A stretch of 24,980 bases of DNA from contig JAKSMA010000006.1 in NCBI GenBank assembly GCA_024400895.1, positions 1 to 24,980 on the forward strand, given 5' to 3'. The notes beneath the pieces are model-generated. The model worked only from the letters and a program-made list of their open reading frames with translations. It made no database searches and was not told where the DNA came from. The stretch's first letter is position 1; every line of letters begins with the position of its first letter. The translations under genes were made by a program, and so were the position numbers. Below are positions 15,954 through 22,739 of this stretch, one piece after another. This DNA comes from Muribaculaceae bacterium. GTDB taxonomy: Bacteria > Bacteroidota > Bacteroidia > Bacteroidales > Muribaculaceae.

Positions 15954-15985
15954 TTTGCATTTTCGGGGATTTTTGGAGAACTTTG
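15954..15985 (+). promoter_or_regulatory. recR promoter (Bacteroidetes type)
   Basis: TTTG at 15954-15957, 20-base spacer, GAACTTTG at 15978-15985 (one mismatch to TAnnTTTG). Transcription would begin near 15992, so the in-frame ATG at 15983 is excluded and recR starts at 16034. Confidence 0.65.
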
Positions 15986-16033
15986 CAAAAAGATTTTGTG
16001 AAGGTCGTCAGCACCTTCCTCATTATATTATTT

Positions 16034-16660
16034 ATGGAACAAGAATTTGCATCCTCTTTGCTTGAAAATGCAGTTAGCGAATTTGCCAAACTTCCCGGCA
16101 TAGGTCGCAAAACTGCTTTGCGCCTTGTTTTGCACCTTTTGAAACAAGACGAGCAAAGCGCTCGCCAGTTTGGAGAAGCCATCATCAAGCTCAGAGAAGA
16201 AATACAATACTGCAAGGTGTGCCACAACATCAGCGAAACGGAGGTGTGCCCCATCTGCGCCGACCAGCTACGCGACGGCTCCACCATCTGCGTGGTGGAA
16301 AATGTGAAAGATGTGATGAGCATCGAGAACACGCACCAGCACCACGGGCTCTACCACGTGCTGGGTGGACTCATCTCGCCTATGGATGGTGTTGGTCCAC
16401 AAGATATTGAGATTGAGTCGCTTGAAGAGCGAGTGAAGTCGGGCGAAGTGAAAGAAGTGATTTTGGCATTGAGCGCCACTATGGAGGGCGACACCACCAA
16501 TTTCTACATTTTCCGCCGCCTTGCCCCCTACCCCGATGTGAAGATTACGATGCTGGCACGCGGCGTGAGCGTGGGCAACGAGATTGAATACACCGACGAA
16601 CTGACGCTCGGCCGCTCAATCCTTAACCGCACCCTCTTCAGCGACACATTCCATAAATAG
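16034..16660 (+). CDS. recR: Recombination mediator RecR
   Basis: 208 residues, normal for RecR, which with RecF/RecO loads RecA at gaps and ends. N-terminal helix-hairpin-helix with [15 protein letters not shown] (17-31), a C4 zinc finger (Cys60, Cys63, Cys72, Cys75), and a Toprim domain from about 83 with [30 protein letters not shown] and a final [19 protein letters not shown]. The ATG at 16034 fits both the promoter position and the family's usual start. Downstream lie 193 bases of microsatellite and then a small charged ORF; no terminator separates them clearly, so read-through is possible. Confidence 0.96.
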   Translation: MEQEFASSLLENAVSEFAKLPGIGRKTALRLVLHLLKQDEQSARQFGEAIIKLREEIQYCKVCHNISETEVCPICADQLRDGSTICVVENVKDVMSIENTHQHHGLYHVLGGLISPMDGVGPQDIEIESLEERVKSGEVKEVILALSATMEGDTTNFYIFRRLAPYPDVKITMLARGVSVGNEIEYTDELTLGRSILNRTLFSDTFHK

Positions 16661-16667
16661 ATTTTTT

Positions 16668-16758
16668 TTAGAAATTAGAAGTTAGAAATTAGAAGTTAGA
16701 AATTAGAAGTTAGAAGTTAGAAGTTAGAAGTTAGAAATTAGAAATTAGAAATTAGAGA
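16668..16758. repeat. 7-bp tandem repeat, 13 copies (TTAGAAR)
   Basis: Thirteen uninterrupted units of TTAGAAG or TTAGAAA (the last is TTAGAGA) from 16668 to 16758. The G and A forms alternate early, form a G block in the middle and an A block near the end, a pattern of slippage and local duplication. It passes directly into an 8-bp repeat. Confidence 0.95.
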
Positions 16759-16846
16759 TTAGACTTTTAGACTTGTTGACTTTCAAACTTTTAGACTTTT
16801 AGACTTTTAGACTCGTTGACTTTTAGACTTTTAGACTTTTAGACTC
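16759..16846. repeat. 8-bp tandem repeat, 11 copies (TTAGACTT)
   Basis: Eleven contiguous 8-base units: eight TTAGACTT or TTAGACTC, two GTTGACTT and one TCAAACTT. It also shows a higher-order structure, since blocks of TTAGACTT units closing with TTAGACTC recur. It starts exactly where the 7-bp repeat ends, sharing the TTAGA core, and stops 7 bases before the next ATG. Confidence 0.95.
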
Positions 16847-16853
16847 AAAAAAA

Positions 16854-17006
16854 ATGGCAGACAATTTCCTTGAATATCAGCGTGAAGAATTTGAAGCACG
16901 CAAAGCAAAAAAAGAACGCGAGCGCAAAAAGCGCCTGCGCAAATACCTTGAAGCCTACAAGAAAAAACTCGCAGAACAAAAAGCACAGCAAGAAGCCAAT
17001 CAGTAA
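16854..17006 (+). CDS. 50-residue highly charged small protein
   Basis: ATG at 16854, stop TAA at 17004-17006. It begins MADNFLEYQREEFEARKAKK and is dominated by Lys, Arg, Glu, Gln and Ala to the end, so a single charged helix or coiled coil is expected. Small Bacteroidales proteins with an M-A-x-N-a/y-L-E-x..Y-E-x-R-K-A opening are known to me and are often mis-annotated; this looks like one of them, which is why I call it real despite its length. No membrane segment, no cysteine. It follows recR across a 193-base microsatellite whose last unit lies 7 bases upstream of the start, so the repeat occupies its ribosome-binding and promoter region. Function unknown. Confidence 0.6.
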   Translation: MADNFLEYQREEFEARKAKKERERKKRLRKYLEAYKKKLAEQKAQQEANQ

Positions 17007-17374
17007 GAAGGTCCCCTTCTTCGCTATATCACATAGCCCCCACATAGCCATCTTTTGCATAAACTTTTGACAGAAAACAACTTAAAACAAAGTTACTGGC
17101 AATTTCATATTTTATGTTTCATATTTTATGTTCTTTGTGATATGGCTATTCTACGCATTGAGCTATGGGTGGCGAGAATGAATTTATGAAGCGCCACAGG
17201 CTCTCTGCTGTCAGCAGTGTGAAACAAGCAATATTGAAAGGGACGACCAGTTTGAGTATCAGGTCAACACAATCGAATTTCTACAAGTTAACCATTAAAT
17301 ACCCAAACCAATCGTCCTACAAAATTAAACCGAATTCAGCTTTTTGACACAGCGCCAAAGAAGTACAGTATCTT
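17007..17374. other. Intergenic region without recognised gene
   Basis: A 14-bp perfect tandem duplication (TTTCATATTTTATG at 17103-17116 and 17117-17130) and two copies of CACATAGCC (near 17030 and 17041) are visible. A 60-codon open frame at 17165-17347 has no signal, no family features and unusual composition, and I do not call it a gene. No clear terminator for the LRR gene ending at 17375 was found. Confidence 0.5.
17103..17130. repeat. 14-bp perfect tandem duplication
   Basis: TTTCATATTTTATG occurs twice head to tail. AT-rich and non-coding. Confidence 0.85.
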
Positions 17375-19027
17375 TTACTGACCGAGAATTATATTAATCA
17401 AGCCTGTAACATCCGTAACATTTACTTGACCATCACCATTTATATCGCAACGTGATTCTGGCCAATCCGCAGTGCCTAAAATTGAATTAATCAATGCCGT
17501 AACATCAGAAACATTGACAACACCATCACCATCAATGTCACCTCTTGCCAAAGGCTGTGTTACATTAATAACACATTGTGCCGAAGCTCCGCCTTCATCA
17601 TTTGCTGTCGCTATTATTATTGCTGTACCATATCCAACTGCAATATAAGTTCCGTCTGAAGTCACAAGTACAACATTGGTGTTATCACTTGACCACTTTA
17701 TATCAAGAGTGGCATCTTCTGGTTCATAGCTGACAATGGAAATTTTTCCCATATCATTTTTCTTGCAATTGATAGTGTCGTTGCTCAAAGTAATTGACTT
17801 AACGACATTTTTCGACAAATCATCTCTAACCGAAAAATTCTTCCAAATATTTCTTGTATGATACGTTTCATATAATCCTTTGATTACGTGAAGAGTTCCA
17901 TAATAATCGAATGTAGTTTCTTCTATTGCCTGAGGTGTTGGAGAATAGTTATAAACATCTTCAATTTTACAACCTTTAAATGCTCTACTTCCTAATTTTG
18001 TAATGTTCTTCGGTATAACCACCAAACTCAAGCCTGTACAATCCTCAAATAGGCATGCTGGAATTGAGGTAATAGAATCTCCAAAGGCCACATTCTTGAT
18101 TGTGTTAATTCGGAAGAATGGAGAGACGCCTCGATCTGAATATGTAGAATATTTAAGGTCACGTCCAACGTACACAGACTCTATTGGATTCCCATAAAAA
18201 CAAGAAGCAAAATAGTCGGGACTAGTAGAAGTATTTTTGTCCGAATTATAGCCAATCTCCAATGTTTCGTTCCCATCTTCAAAAGTTACAGACTTTAAGG
18301 ACTTACAGGTATAAAACACTGTATCATAAATCCTTATAATATTTTTTGGAATTACTAAATTCTCCAGTCCTGTTCCATAAAAAAGATAATTTTCAATACA
18401 AGTCACCTTTTCACCAAATTTCACATCTTTAAGGGAGGTCTTGTTATAAAAAGGGCTACCACTCGCACTACTTCCGCCATAAATATCACGACCAATATAC
18501 ACTTTTTCGAGAGGACTATCAATAAACGCACCTGGCAAATCAAGGTATTTTTCTGAATCATTTATTATCAAATTAAACAGGCAGTCACACCCCTTAAAAC
18601 AATAACTACCAACAGTTGAAACATTCCCGCCAATAGTCAAGCTCTCTATGCCACAATCAAGGAATGCTTCAACACCTAAAGATGTTACGCTTTCTGGTAT
18701 AATAAACGACTCCAATTTGGAACACCCACTAAATGCAGCATCACCAATTTTTAAAATATTGTTCCCTAATGTCACACTCTTTAGTTTTTTCTGGTTTTTG
18801 AATGCCCACTTGCACACTTCATTAACTACATATTTTTCTCCATCATATGTAATTTCATCCGGAATCACATAACTACCAGAATAATTTAAATTGTCATCGT
18901 GGGCTACACCCGCTGTTCTGGCTTCTGTATCAATATCATAAGCCACCTGATCTACAACTACATGCTTCATCTCTGCAAATGACAATGTCGCAAGCAGTGA
19001 AAAAATAACTAAAAATGGTATCCTCAT
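17375..19027 (-). CDS. BspA-like leucine-rich-repeat surface protein with Ig-like and dockerin domains
   Basis: 550 residues from the ATG at 19025-19027, preferred over 19051 because a clean signal peptide (MRIPFLVIFSLLATLSFAE) starts there. Residues about 55-390 are BspA-type LRR_5 repeats of roughly 23 residues, with lines such as LKSVTLGNNILKIGDAAFSGC and FIIPESVTSLG. Residues about 409-492 are a bacterial Ig-like (Big2) domain with VKSITLSNDTI and WSSDNTNVVLV. Residues 494-550 are two dockerin-like calcium loops (Asp497-Asp508, Asp528-Asp539). BspA-type proteins often bind host or bacterial surfaces; that is family knowledge. The gene is visibly more AT-rich than recR or ligA. Its 5' region carries a terminator-like hairpin only 43 bases upstream, so expression may depend on read-through. 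Confidence 0.88.
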   Translation of the reverse strand: MRIPFLVIFSLLATLSFAEMKHVVVDQVAYDIDTEARTAGVAHDDNLNYSGSYVIPDEITYDGEKYVVNEVCKWAFKNQKKLKSVTLGNNILKIGDAAFSGCSKLESFIIPESVTSLGVEAFLDCGIESLTIGGNVSTVGSYCFKGCDCLFNLIINDSEKYLDLPGAFIDSPLEKVYIGRDIYGGSSASGSPFYNKTSLKDVKFGEKVTCIENYLFYGTGLENLVIPKNIIRIYDTVFYTCKSLKSVTFEDGNETLEIGYNSDKNTSTSPDYFASCFYGNPIESVYVGRDLKYSTYSDRGVSPFFRINTIKNVAFGDSITSIPACLFEDCTGLSLVVIPKNITKLGSRAFKGCKIEDVYNYSPTPQAIEETTFDYYGTLHVIKGLYETYHTRNIWKNFSVRDDLSKNVVKSITLSNDTINCKKNDMGKISIVSYEPEDATLDIKWSSDNTNVVLVTSDGTYIAVGYGTAIIIATANDEGGASAQCVINVTQPLARGDIDGDGVVNVSDVTALINSILGTADWPESRCDINGDGQVNVTDVTGLINIILGQ

Positions 19028-19069
19028 CTTGAAATAAATTGCAGCCTTCAATCCTATTGGCTAAAAAAC

Positions 19070-19098
19070 AAAAAAAAGCGTGGACTGAATTACCACAC
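19070..19098 (-). terminator. Intrinsic terminator upstream of the LRR gene
   Basis: On the minus strand GTGTGG (plus 19093-19098) pairs with CCACGC (plus 19078-19083; one G-U) around a nine-base loop, followed by eight T (plus 19070-19077). It is 43 bases before the LRR start codon and closes the 3' end of the structured RNA candidate. Confidence 0.8.
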
Positions 19099-19243
19099 CT
19101 TTAGAAGATGGCCGTAGGAAACCAAAAGACGAAGATGCAGGAATAGCAGCCCACGGTATACGTGGGAACCGCTTGCCCTTCCTTGCGTCTATTAGAAAAT
19201 TTCCTACGTTTTCTTCTACAAGTGAAAGCAATACGCTTCTATA
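19070..19243 (-). ncRNA. Rod-shaped structured RNA candidate (6S-like RNA or attenuator)
   Basis: Read on the minus strand, about 170 bases fold end to end into one long interrupted hairpin. From outside in: AGAAGCGT/ACGCTTTT (plus 19233-19240 with 19074-19081), ATTGCT/GGTAAT (19227-19232 with 19089-19094), CACTT/AAGGTG, TAGAAGA/TCTTCTA (19212-19218 with 19102-19108), CGTAGGAAA/TTTCCTACG (19200-19208 with 19113-19121), then an internal bubble, GACG/CGTC, and a terminal hairpin CCCACG-TATAC-CGTGGG (19150-19166). A terminator overlaps the outermost stem, so the two are alternatives. A rod with a central bubble, this length and a 3' terminator is the layout of 6S RNA; the position just before a gene also fits a regulatory leader. 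No known riboswitch consensus was recognised. Confidence 0.55.
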
Positions 19244-19250
19244 AAAATCA

Positions 19251-19283
19251 CAAAAATGTCATTCCTCTGAATGATATTTCAAA
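19251..19283 (-). promoter_or_regulatory. Possible promoter of the structured RNA
   Basis: On the minus strand TTTG (plus 19280-19283), 21 bases, then CATTTTTG (plus 19251-19258), one mismatch to TAnnTTTG. Transcription would begin about at 19243, next to the first base of the rod. A second candidate -7, TAATTTTG, lies at plus 19280-19287. Confidence 0.4.
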
Positions 19284-19293
19284 ATTACAAATA

Positions 19294-19337
19294 ATTTATG
19301 AATTTCCAACTTTTCATGCTGAAAGAAATTCATAAAT
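19294..19337. repeat. 13-bp perfect inverted repeat
   Basis: ATTTATGAATTTC (19294-19306) and GAAATTCATAAAT (19325-19337) are perfect inverted copies separated by 18 bases. There is no T-run. It sits just upstream of the candidate promoter of the structured RNA, so it could be an operator or a cruciform-forming site. Confidence 0.7.
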
Positions 19338-19410
19338 AAATGTCATTTATACTATAACACTGGTATTTCAACCCAAATTTAGAGCAGAACAATGCATGAA
19401 AACGACAATA

Positions 19411-19446
19411 AAAATCGGTGCTCTAATATGTCAGAGCACCGATTTT
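19411..19446. terminator. Terminator of the pantothenate kinase gene
   Basis: A 14-bp perfect stem (19411-19424 with 19433-19446) with an 8-base loop, followed on the minus strand by TTTTTATTG. It is 22 bases after the coaW stop. A short T-run on the plus strand may make it two-way. Confidence 0.85.
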
Positions 19447-19468
19447 CTACATTCTTTGTTCAATGAAA

Positions 19469-20308
19469 TCACAGTGGTTGGAATTTGCCTTTGCCGTAGG
19501 CGAGTGCTGCACCGAGGGCTGTGAGGAACACCGAATGCTCGGGGATGTGGAAACGCACGTTATAAAGGTCTTCCATCACCGAGAACACTTCCCGGCACTC
19601 TGCCATACGAGTGAGGTTGCCTATCAAACAGAAATCTTTGATGCCACTATTGAGGGTGGAAAGCACGGCTGCTGAGCCAATGGTTTCGAGCACCATAAAC
19701 ACGATGCCTTTGGCAATGTCTTCGTTGGTGACCGGATTGTTGACCGCCTTGCCGAAGAGTGATGCTGTGGCATGCATGGGAAGTCCTTCAAGCACTTCCT
19801 TGCTGATGTCCTGAATTTGGAGATTCACTTTCGACACATCGCCATGAGAAGCCATTTCTTCAAGATTCGGAATGTTTCTCACATTGAGCAGCAGGCGCGA
19901 GAGGCCCTGCATAGTGCCGCCACCCATACTGATACCACCGACATGGCAGATTTCGTCGCCTTTCACTTGCACGAGTGTGGTGCCTGTGCCCATCGACACC
20001 ACCATCAGCGGATCGATGTCGACGGCGAACTTCGCCCCAAGACCATCGCAGTCGAATTCTGCGGCACGGCTGGTGGGTAGCCCATAGATTGGTGTAGTAA
20101 CGCCCGACGCACCCACTCCCGTGAGAATCACATGCTCAATGTCGGAGAGCGCAATGCTATTGTCGTAAACATACTTGCCAAATGCTCCAAAAAGCGAAGT
20201 GATGGGGTCGGCGGCGGTAATATACATGGGTGATTGAACCACGCCATTGTTCAATCCTATAATTTTGGTGGTACTTCCACCTACATCAATTCCTATTACA
20301 AGTCCCAT
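19469..20308 (-). CDS. coaW: Type II pantothenate kinase
   Basis: 279 residues. Phosphorylates pantothenate, the first step of coenzyme A synthesis. The protein is an ASKHA-fold kinase: phosphate-1 loop GIDVGGSTTKI (5-15), a SMGTGTTLVQV phosphate-2 loop, a HVGGISMGGGTMQGL segment and a C-terminal VFLTALGAALAYG adenosine-site helix. These match the type II enzymes of Staphylococcus and eukaryotes rather than type I (CoaA) or type III (CoaX). Length agrees with bacterial type II enzymes (about 265-290). Type III is the form I would expect first in Bacteroidetes, so it may be an additional or replacing enzyme. Divergent from the glycosyltransferase gene with 118 bases between. Confidence 0.82.
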   Translation of the reverse strand: MGLVIGIDVGGSTTKIIGLNNGVVQSPMYITAADPITSLFGAFGKYVYDNSIALSDIEHVILTGVGASGVTTPIYGLPTSRAAEFDCDGLGAKFAVDIDPLMVVSMGTGTTLVQVKGDEICHVGGISMGGGTMQGLSRLLLNVRNIPNLEEMASHGDVSKVNLQIQDISKEVLEGLPMHATASLFGKAVNNPVTNEDIAKGIVFMVLETIGSAAVLSTLNSGIKDFCLIGNLTRMAECREVFSVMEDLYNVRFHIPEHSVFLTALGAALAYGKGKFQPL

Positions 20309-20372
20309 AATTGAGGTAATTCAAATGAGTTTTATTGTTTTTATGCAGTAAAATTAGTGCTTTTAATGAAAT

Positions 20373-20398
20373 GCACAAAATATTTCGTAATTTTGTGC
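20373..20398. promoter_or_regulatory. Palindrome over the divergent coaW/glycosyltransferase promoter
   Basis: GCACAAAA (20373-20380) and TTTTGTGC (20391-20398) form a perfect 8-bp inverted repeat with a 10-base centre. The right half overlaps a TAATTTTG -7 element (20388-20395) for the plus-strand genes; the left half gives TATTTTG on the minus strand towards coaW. It may be a shared operator or just two back-to-back promoters. Confidence 0.5.
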
Positions 20399-20426
20399 GT
20401 TTTTTAAGTAAATAAGAATACACAGT

Positions 20427-21548
20427 TTGGACATTACCATAGTCATAGTAAGCTATCGCGTGAAGCACTTCCTTGAGCAGACCATCCGCTCGGCACAGGA
20501 GGCGCTTGAGGGACTGTCGGGCGAAATCATCGTGGTCGACAACAATTCCGGCGACGACACTATGCCTTTCGTTAAGCCCAAATTTCCAGGTGTCACCTTC
20601 ATTGAGAACAAGGAAAATGTGGGGTTTGCCCGCGCCAACAACCAAGCCATTATGCAGGCCCGGGGCACCTACACCCTGATTCTCAACCCCGACACCATCA
20701 TCACTCCAGAGAGCCTTCGCAAGCCTCTTGAATGGATGCAGGAGCACCCGAAATGTGGCGCTATCGGGCTTCACATGATTGATGGCAACGGACAATTCCT
20801 GCCCGAGTCGAAGCGCGCATTCCCCACACCATGGGTGTCGTTCTGCAAGATTTTCGGTCTTTCAAAGCTTTTCCCCAATTCCCGATTTTTCGCAAAATAC
20901 CATCTCCGCTATCTTGACGAATTCCATCCTCATGCCATCGATATCTTGGCTGGGGCATATATGTTCTGCCGCACCGATTTGCTTCAAAAGGTGGGCGGTT
21001 TCGACGAAGATTTCTTCATGTATGGCGAAGATATCGACCTCTCCTACCGTATGGTGAAAGAAGGATTCGAGAACTGGTATCTCCCCGTGAATATGCTCCA
21101 CTACAAGGGCGAAAGCACCAAGAAGGACTCGATGCGATACGTGAAGGTGTTCTATGAAGCAATGCTCATCTTCTACCGCAAGCATTTCCCCCGCTTCCGC
21201 GCCGTGGGTTGTCCACTCATCAAACTTGGGGGGGTTGTCAGGCAGGGGCTTGCCGTGATGCGCCGCGTGATTTCGCGCATATTCGGAAAGAAGAAGAGCA
21301 CTCCGATTGAAGAACGCGCCGGTTGGGTGATACTCAGCGAAGCACCTGAAGCAGTGGCACAAGTGGCCGGCATCAAGCAGTACGCCAATGAAATGCCCAA
21401 ATCGGGAGCTGCCAATGTGCTGTTCGACGATGCATCGCACACTTATCAGCAAATTGTCGACACCATTGCGGCCAACAATCGCAAAGATGTGTTCTTCCAC
21501 ATCTACGCAAGCGAAAGTAAAATCGTAATTACCCCTAAAATGAACTGA
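20427..21548 (+). CDS. Family 2 glycosyltransferase, TTG start
   Basis: 373 residues. The frame has a stop codon 18 bases upstream and no ATG before residue 46, so translation must begin at the TTG at 20427, which gives the normal GT2 opening DITIVIVSYRV. GT-A signs: EIIVVDNNSGDD, an NVGFARANNQAI segment, the metal-binding LNPDT, and the acceptor-side FDEDFFMYGEDIDLSYR. This resembles rhamnosyl- or N-acetylhexosaminyl-type transferases of surface polysaccharides. After residue about 290 comes a basic stretch (RIFGKKKS) and an 80-residue tail (RAGWVILSEAPEA..., ending in VITPKMN) that is not part of GT2 and that I do not recognise. Next gene follows after 4 bases. Confidence 0.87.
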   Translation: MDITIVIVSYRVKHFLEQTIRSAQEALEGLSGEIIVVDNNSGDDTMPFVKPKFPGVTFIENKENVGFARANNQAIMQARGTYTLILNPDTIITPESLRKPLEWMQEHPKCGAIGLHMIDGNGQFLPESKRAFPTPWVSFCKIFGLSKLFPNSRFFAKYHLRYLDEFHPHAIDILAGAYMFCRTDLLQKVGGFDEDFFMYGEDIDLSYRMVKEGFENWYLPVNMLHYKGESTKKDSMRYVKVFYEAMLIFYRKHFPRFRAVGCPLIKLGGVVRQGLAVMRRVISRIFGKKKSTPIEERAGWVILSEAPEAVAQVAGIKQYANEMPKSGAANVLFDDASHTYQQIVDTIAANNRKDVFFHIYASESKIVITPKMN

Positions 21549-21552
21549 TATT

Positions 21553-22077
21553 ATGGCCGACCTTCTCTGCAACGACAAAATCACGCTGCGAGCCATGGAG
21601 CCCGCCGATATCGACCTCATCTACGAGTGGGAAAACGCTACCGAACTATGGACGGTGAGCGACACTGTGGCGCCATATTCGCGCGAAGCACTGATGCTCT
21701 ATATCGCCAACTGCGCCAACGACATCTACACCAACAAGCAACTGCGACTGATGATTTCGCTCAATGCCACAGGCGAAACTATCGGTACTATGGATTTCCT
21801 CAACTTCAACCCTATTCACAACCGTGCAGAATTGGGCATATTCATCTGCAAGAAATATCAAGGACAAGGACTGTCGGCAGAGACAATGAAAATTGTGAAC
21901 AACTATGCTGCCTGCGGTCTCGGCCTGCGTAGCCTCTATGCCTACATACCCGAAGACAATGCCGCCAGCATAGCCATGATTCGCCGTGCCGGATTTGAGG
22001 AAGTGGGCATTCTGCAAAGTTGGATCAAGACTGGCAGAGACTACCACAATGTGGTACTCCTCCAAAAAATCTATTAA
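21553..22077 (+). CDS. GNAT-family N-acetyltransferase
   Basis: 174 residues. Belongs to the GNAT acetyltransferases of the RimJ/RimL or Acetyltransf_3 kind: LRAMEPADIDLIYEWEN opening, the acetyl-CoA pyrophosphate-binding KKYQGQGLSAE (100-110), then YIPEDNAASIAMIRRAGFEEVG near the end. It acetylates an amino group using acetyl-CoA; the acceptor could be a protein N-terminus, a sugar amine or a small molecule. Starts 4 bases after the glycosyltransferase stop, so it is translated from the same mRNA, and an amino-sugar acceptor is possible but not shown. A small inverted repeat GACATTG-CC-CAATGTC (22109-22124) follows without a T-run before the convergent yqgE. Confidence 0.88.
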   Translation: MADLLCNDKITLRAMEPADIDLIYEWENATELWTVSDTVAPYSREALMLYIANCANDIYTNKQLRLMISLNATGETIGTMDFLNFNPIHNRAELGIFICKKYQGQGLSAETMKIVNNYAACGLGLRSLYAYIPEDNAASIAMIRRAGFEEVGILQSWIKTGRDYHNVVLLQKIY

Positions 22078-22128
22078 GAAGCGATTATTGTCGGATTTTA
22101 TTTAGCAACTGACATTGCCCAATGTCGG

Positions 22129-22731
22129 TCAATTCTGGCTTGGCTCTGTGGGCCACAGATTCCATACGCGGTATTTTTCGCCAAAGCTTTCCACTGCCGC
22201 TTTCCACATTTCTTCTTCCTGCTCATTCATCAGCAGTTGGCAGTCGATACGCTTCTGAATCACCCAATCGTGTCGGGCTATTTCATCGGCAAGCTGGCCA
22301 CTCTCCCATCCTGAATAGCCCACTATGAATTTCATTTTCCCCTCAATAGGTTCGCCACATACCACATAGCGTTTCACAGCCTCATAATCGCCTCCGAAAT
22401 ACAAGCCTTTAGCCACTTGCTGGCAGTTGGGAATGATTTCCGGACCCAATGTGTGCAGAAAAAACATTTGGTTGAGCCCTACAGGTCCGCCCATATACAG
22501 TGGAATTTCTTCAAAATATTCGGGTCCATCAAGCACATCAGCCAAAGTGAAATCGGTGAGCCGATTCACTATCACGCCCATTGAGCCATTGCTATCGTGG
22601 TCCACGAGAAGAATAACCGAGCGCTTGAAGCAGGCATCGTCCACAGTGGGCTTTGCCAGCAGCACATTGCCTCGCGACGGTTCGGGCTGACTGTCGAGCA
22701 GATTGAATATGTCGATGTTGATGTCTTCCAT
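22129..22731 (-). CDS. yqgE: YqgE/AlgH family protein
   Basis: 200 residues from the ATG at 22729-22731. Family features: SRGNVLLAKPTVDDACFKRSVILLVDHD near the start, GSMGVIVNRL, YMGGPVGLNQMFFLHT, and a late GYSGWESGQLADEI. YqgE/AlgH is a conserved cytoplasmic protein of unsettled biochemical role (AlgH was named as an alginate regulator in Pseudomonas). The start is the last ATG before the conserved part. The promoter places the transcription start within a few bases of this ATG (see finding). Converges with the GNAT gene; divergent from the AraC-type regulator. Confidence 0.92.
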   Translation of the reverse strand: MEDINIDIFNLLDSQPEPSRGNVLLAKPTVDDACFKRSVILLVDHDSNGSMGVIVNRLTDFTLADVLDGPEYFEEIPLYMGGPVGLNQMFFLHTLGPEIIPNCQQVAKGLYFGGDYEAVKRYVVCGEPIEGKMKFIVGYSGWESGQLADEIARHDWVIQKRIDCQLLMNEQEEEMWKAAVESFGEKYRVWNLWPTEPSQN

Positions 22732-22739
22732 ACGATATC

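Noticed and set aside
16668..16846. Possible CRISPR array
   Set aside because: Units are contiguous 7- and 8-mers with no spacers; it is a microsatellite, and no cas gene is near.
17165..17347. 60-codon open frame in the gap downstream of the LRR gene
   Set aside because: No domain, no promoter, irregular composition; cannot be supported as a gene.
20862..21620. 252-codon open frame antisense to the glycosyltransferase
   Set aside because: Shadow frame spanning the 3' part of the GT gene and the start of the GNAT gene.
22109..22124. GACATTG-CC-CAATGTC as terminator between GNAT and yqgE genes
   Set aside because: Stem with a 2-base loop and no T-run on either strand; it is at most a weak structure.
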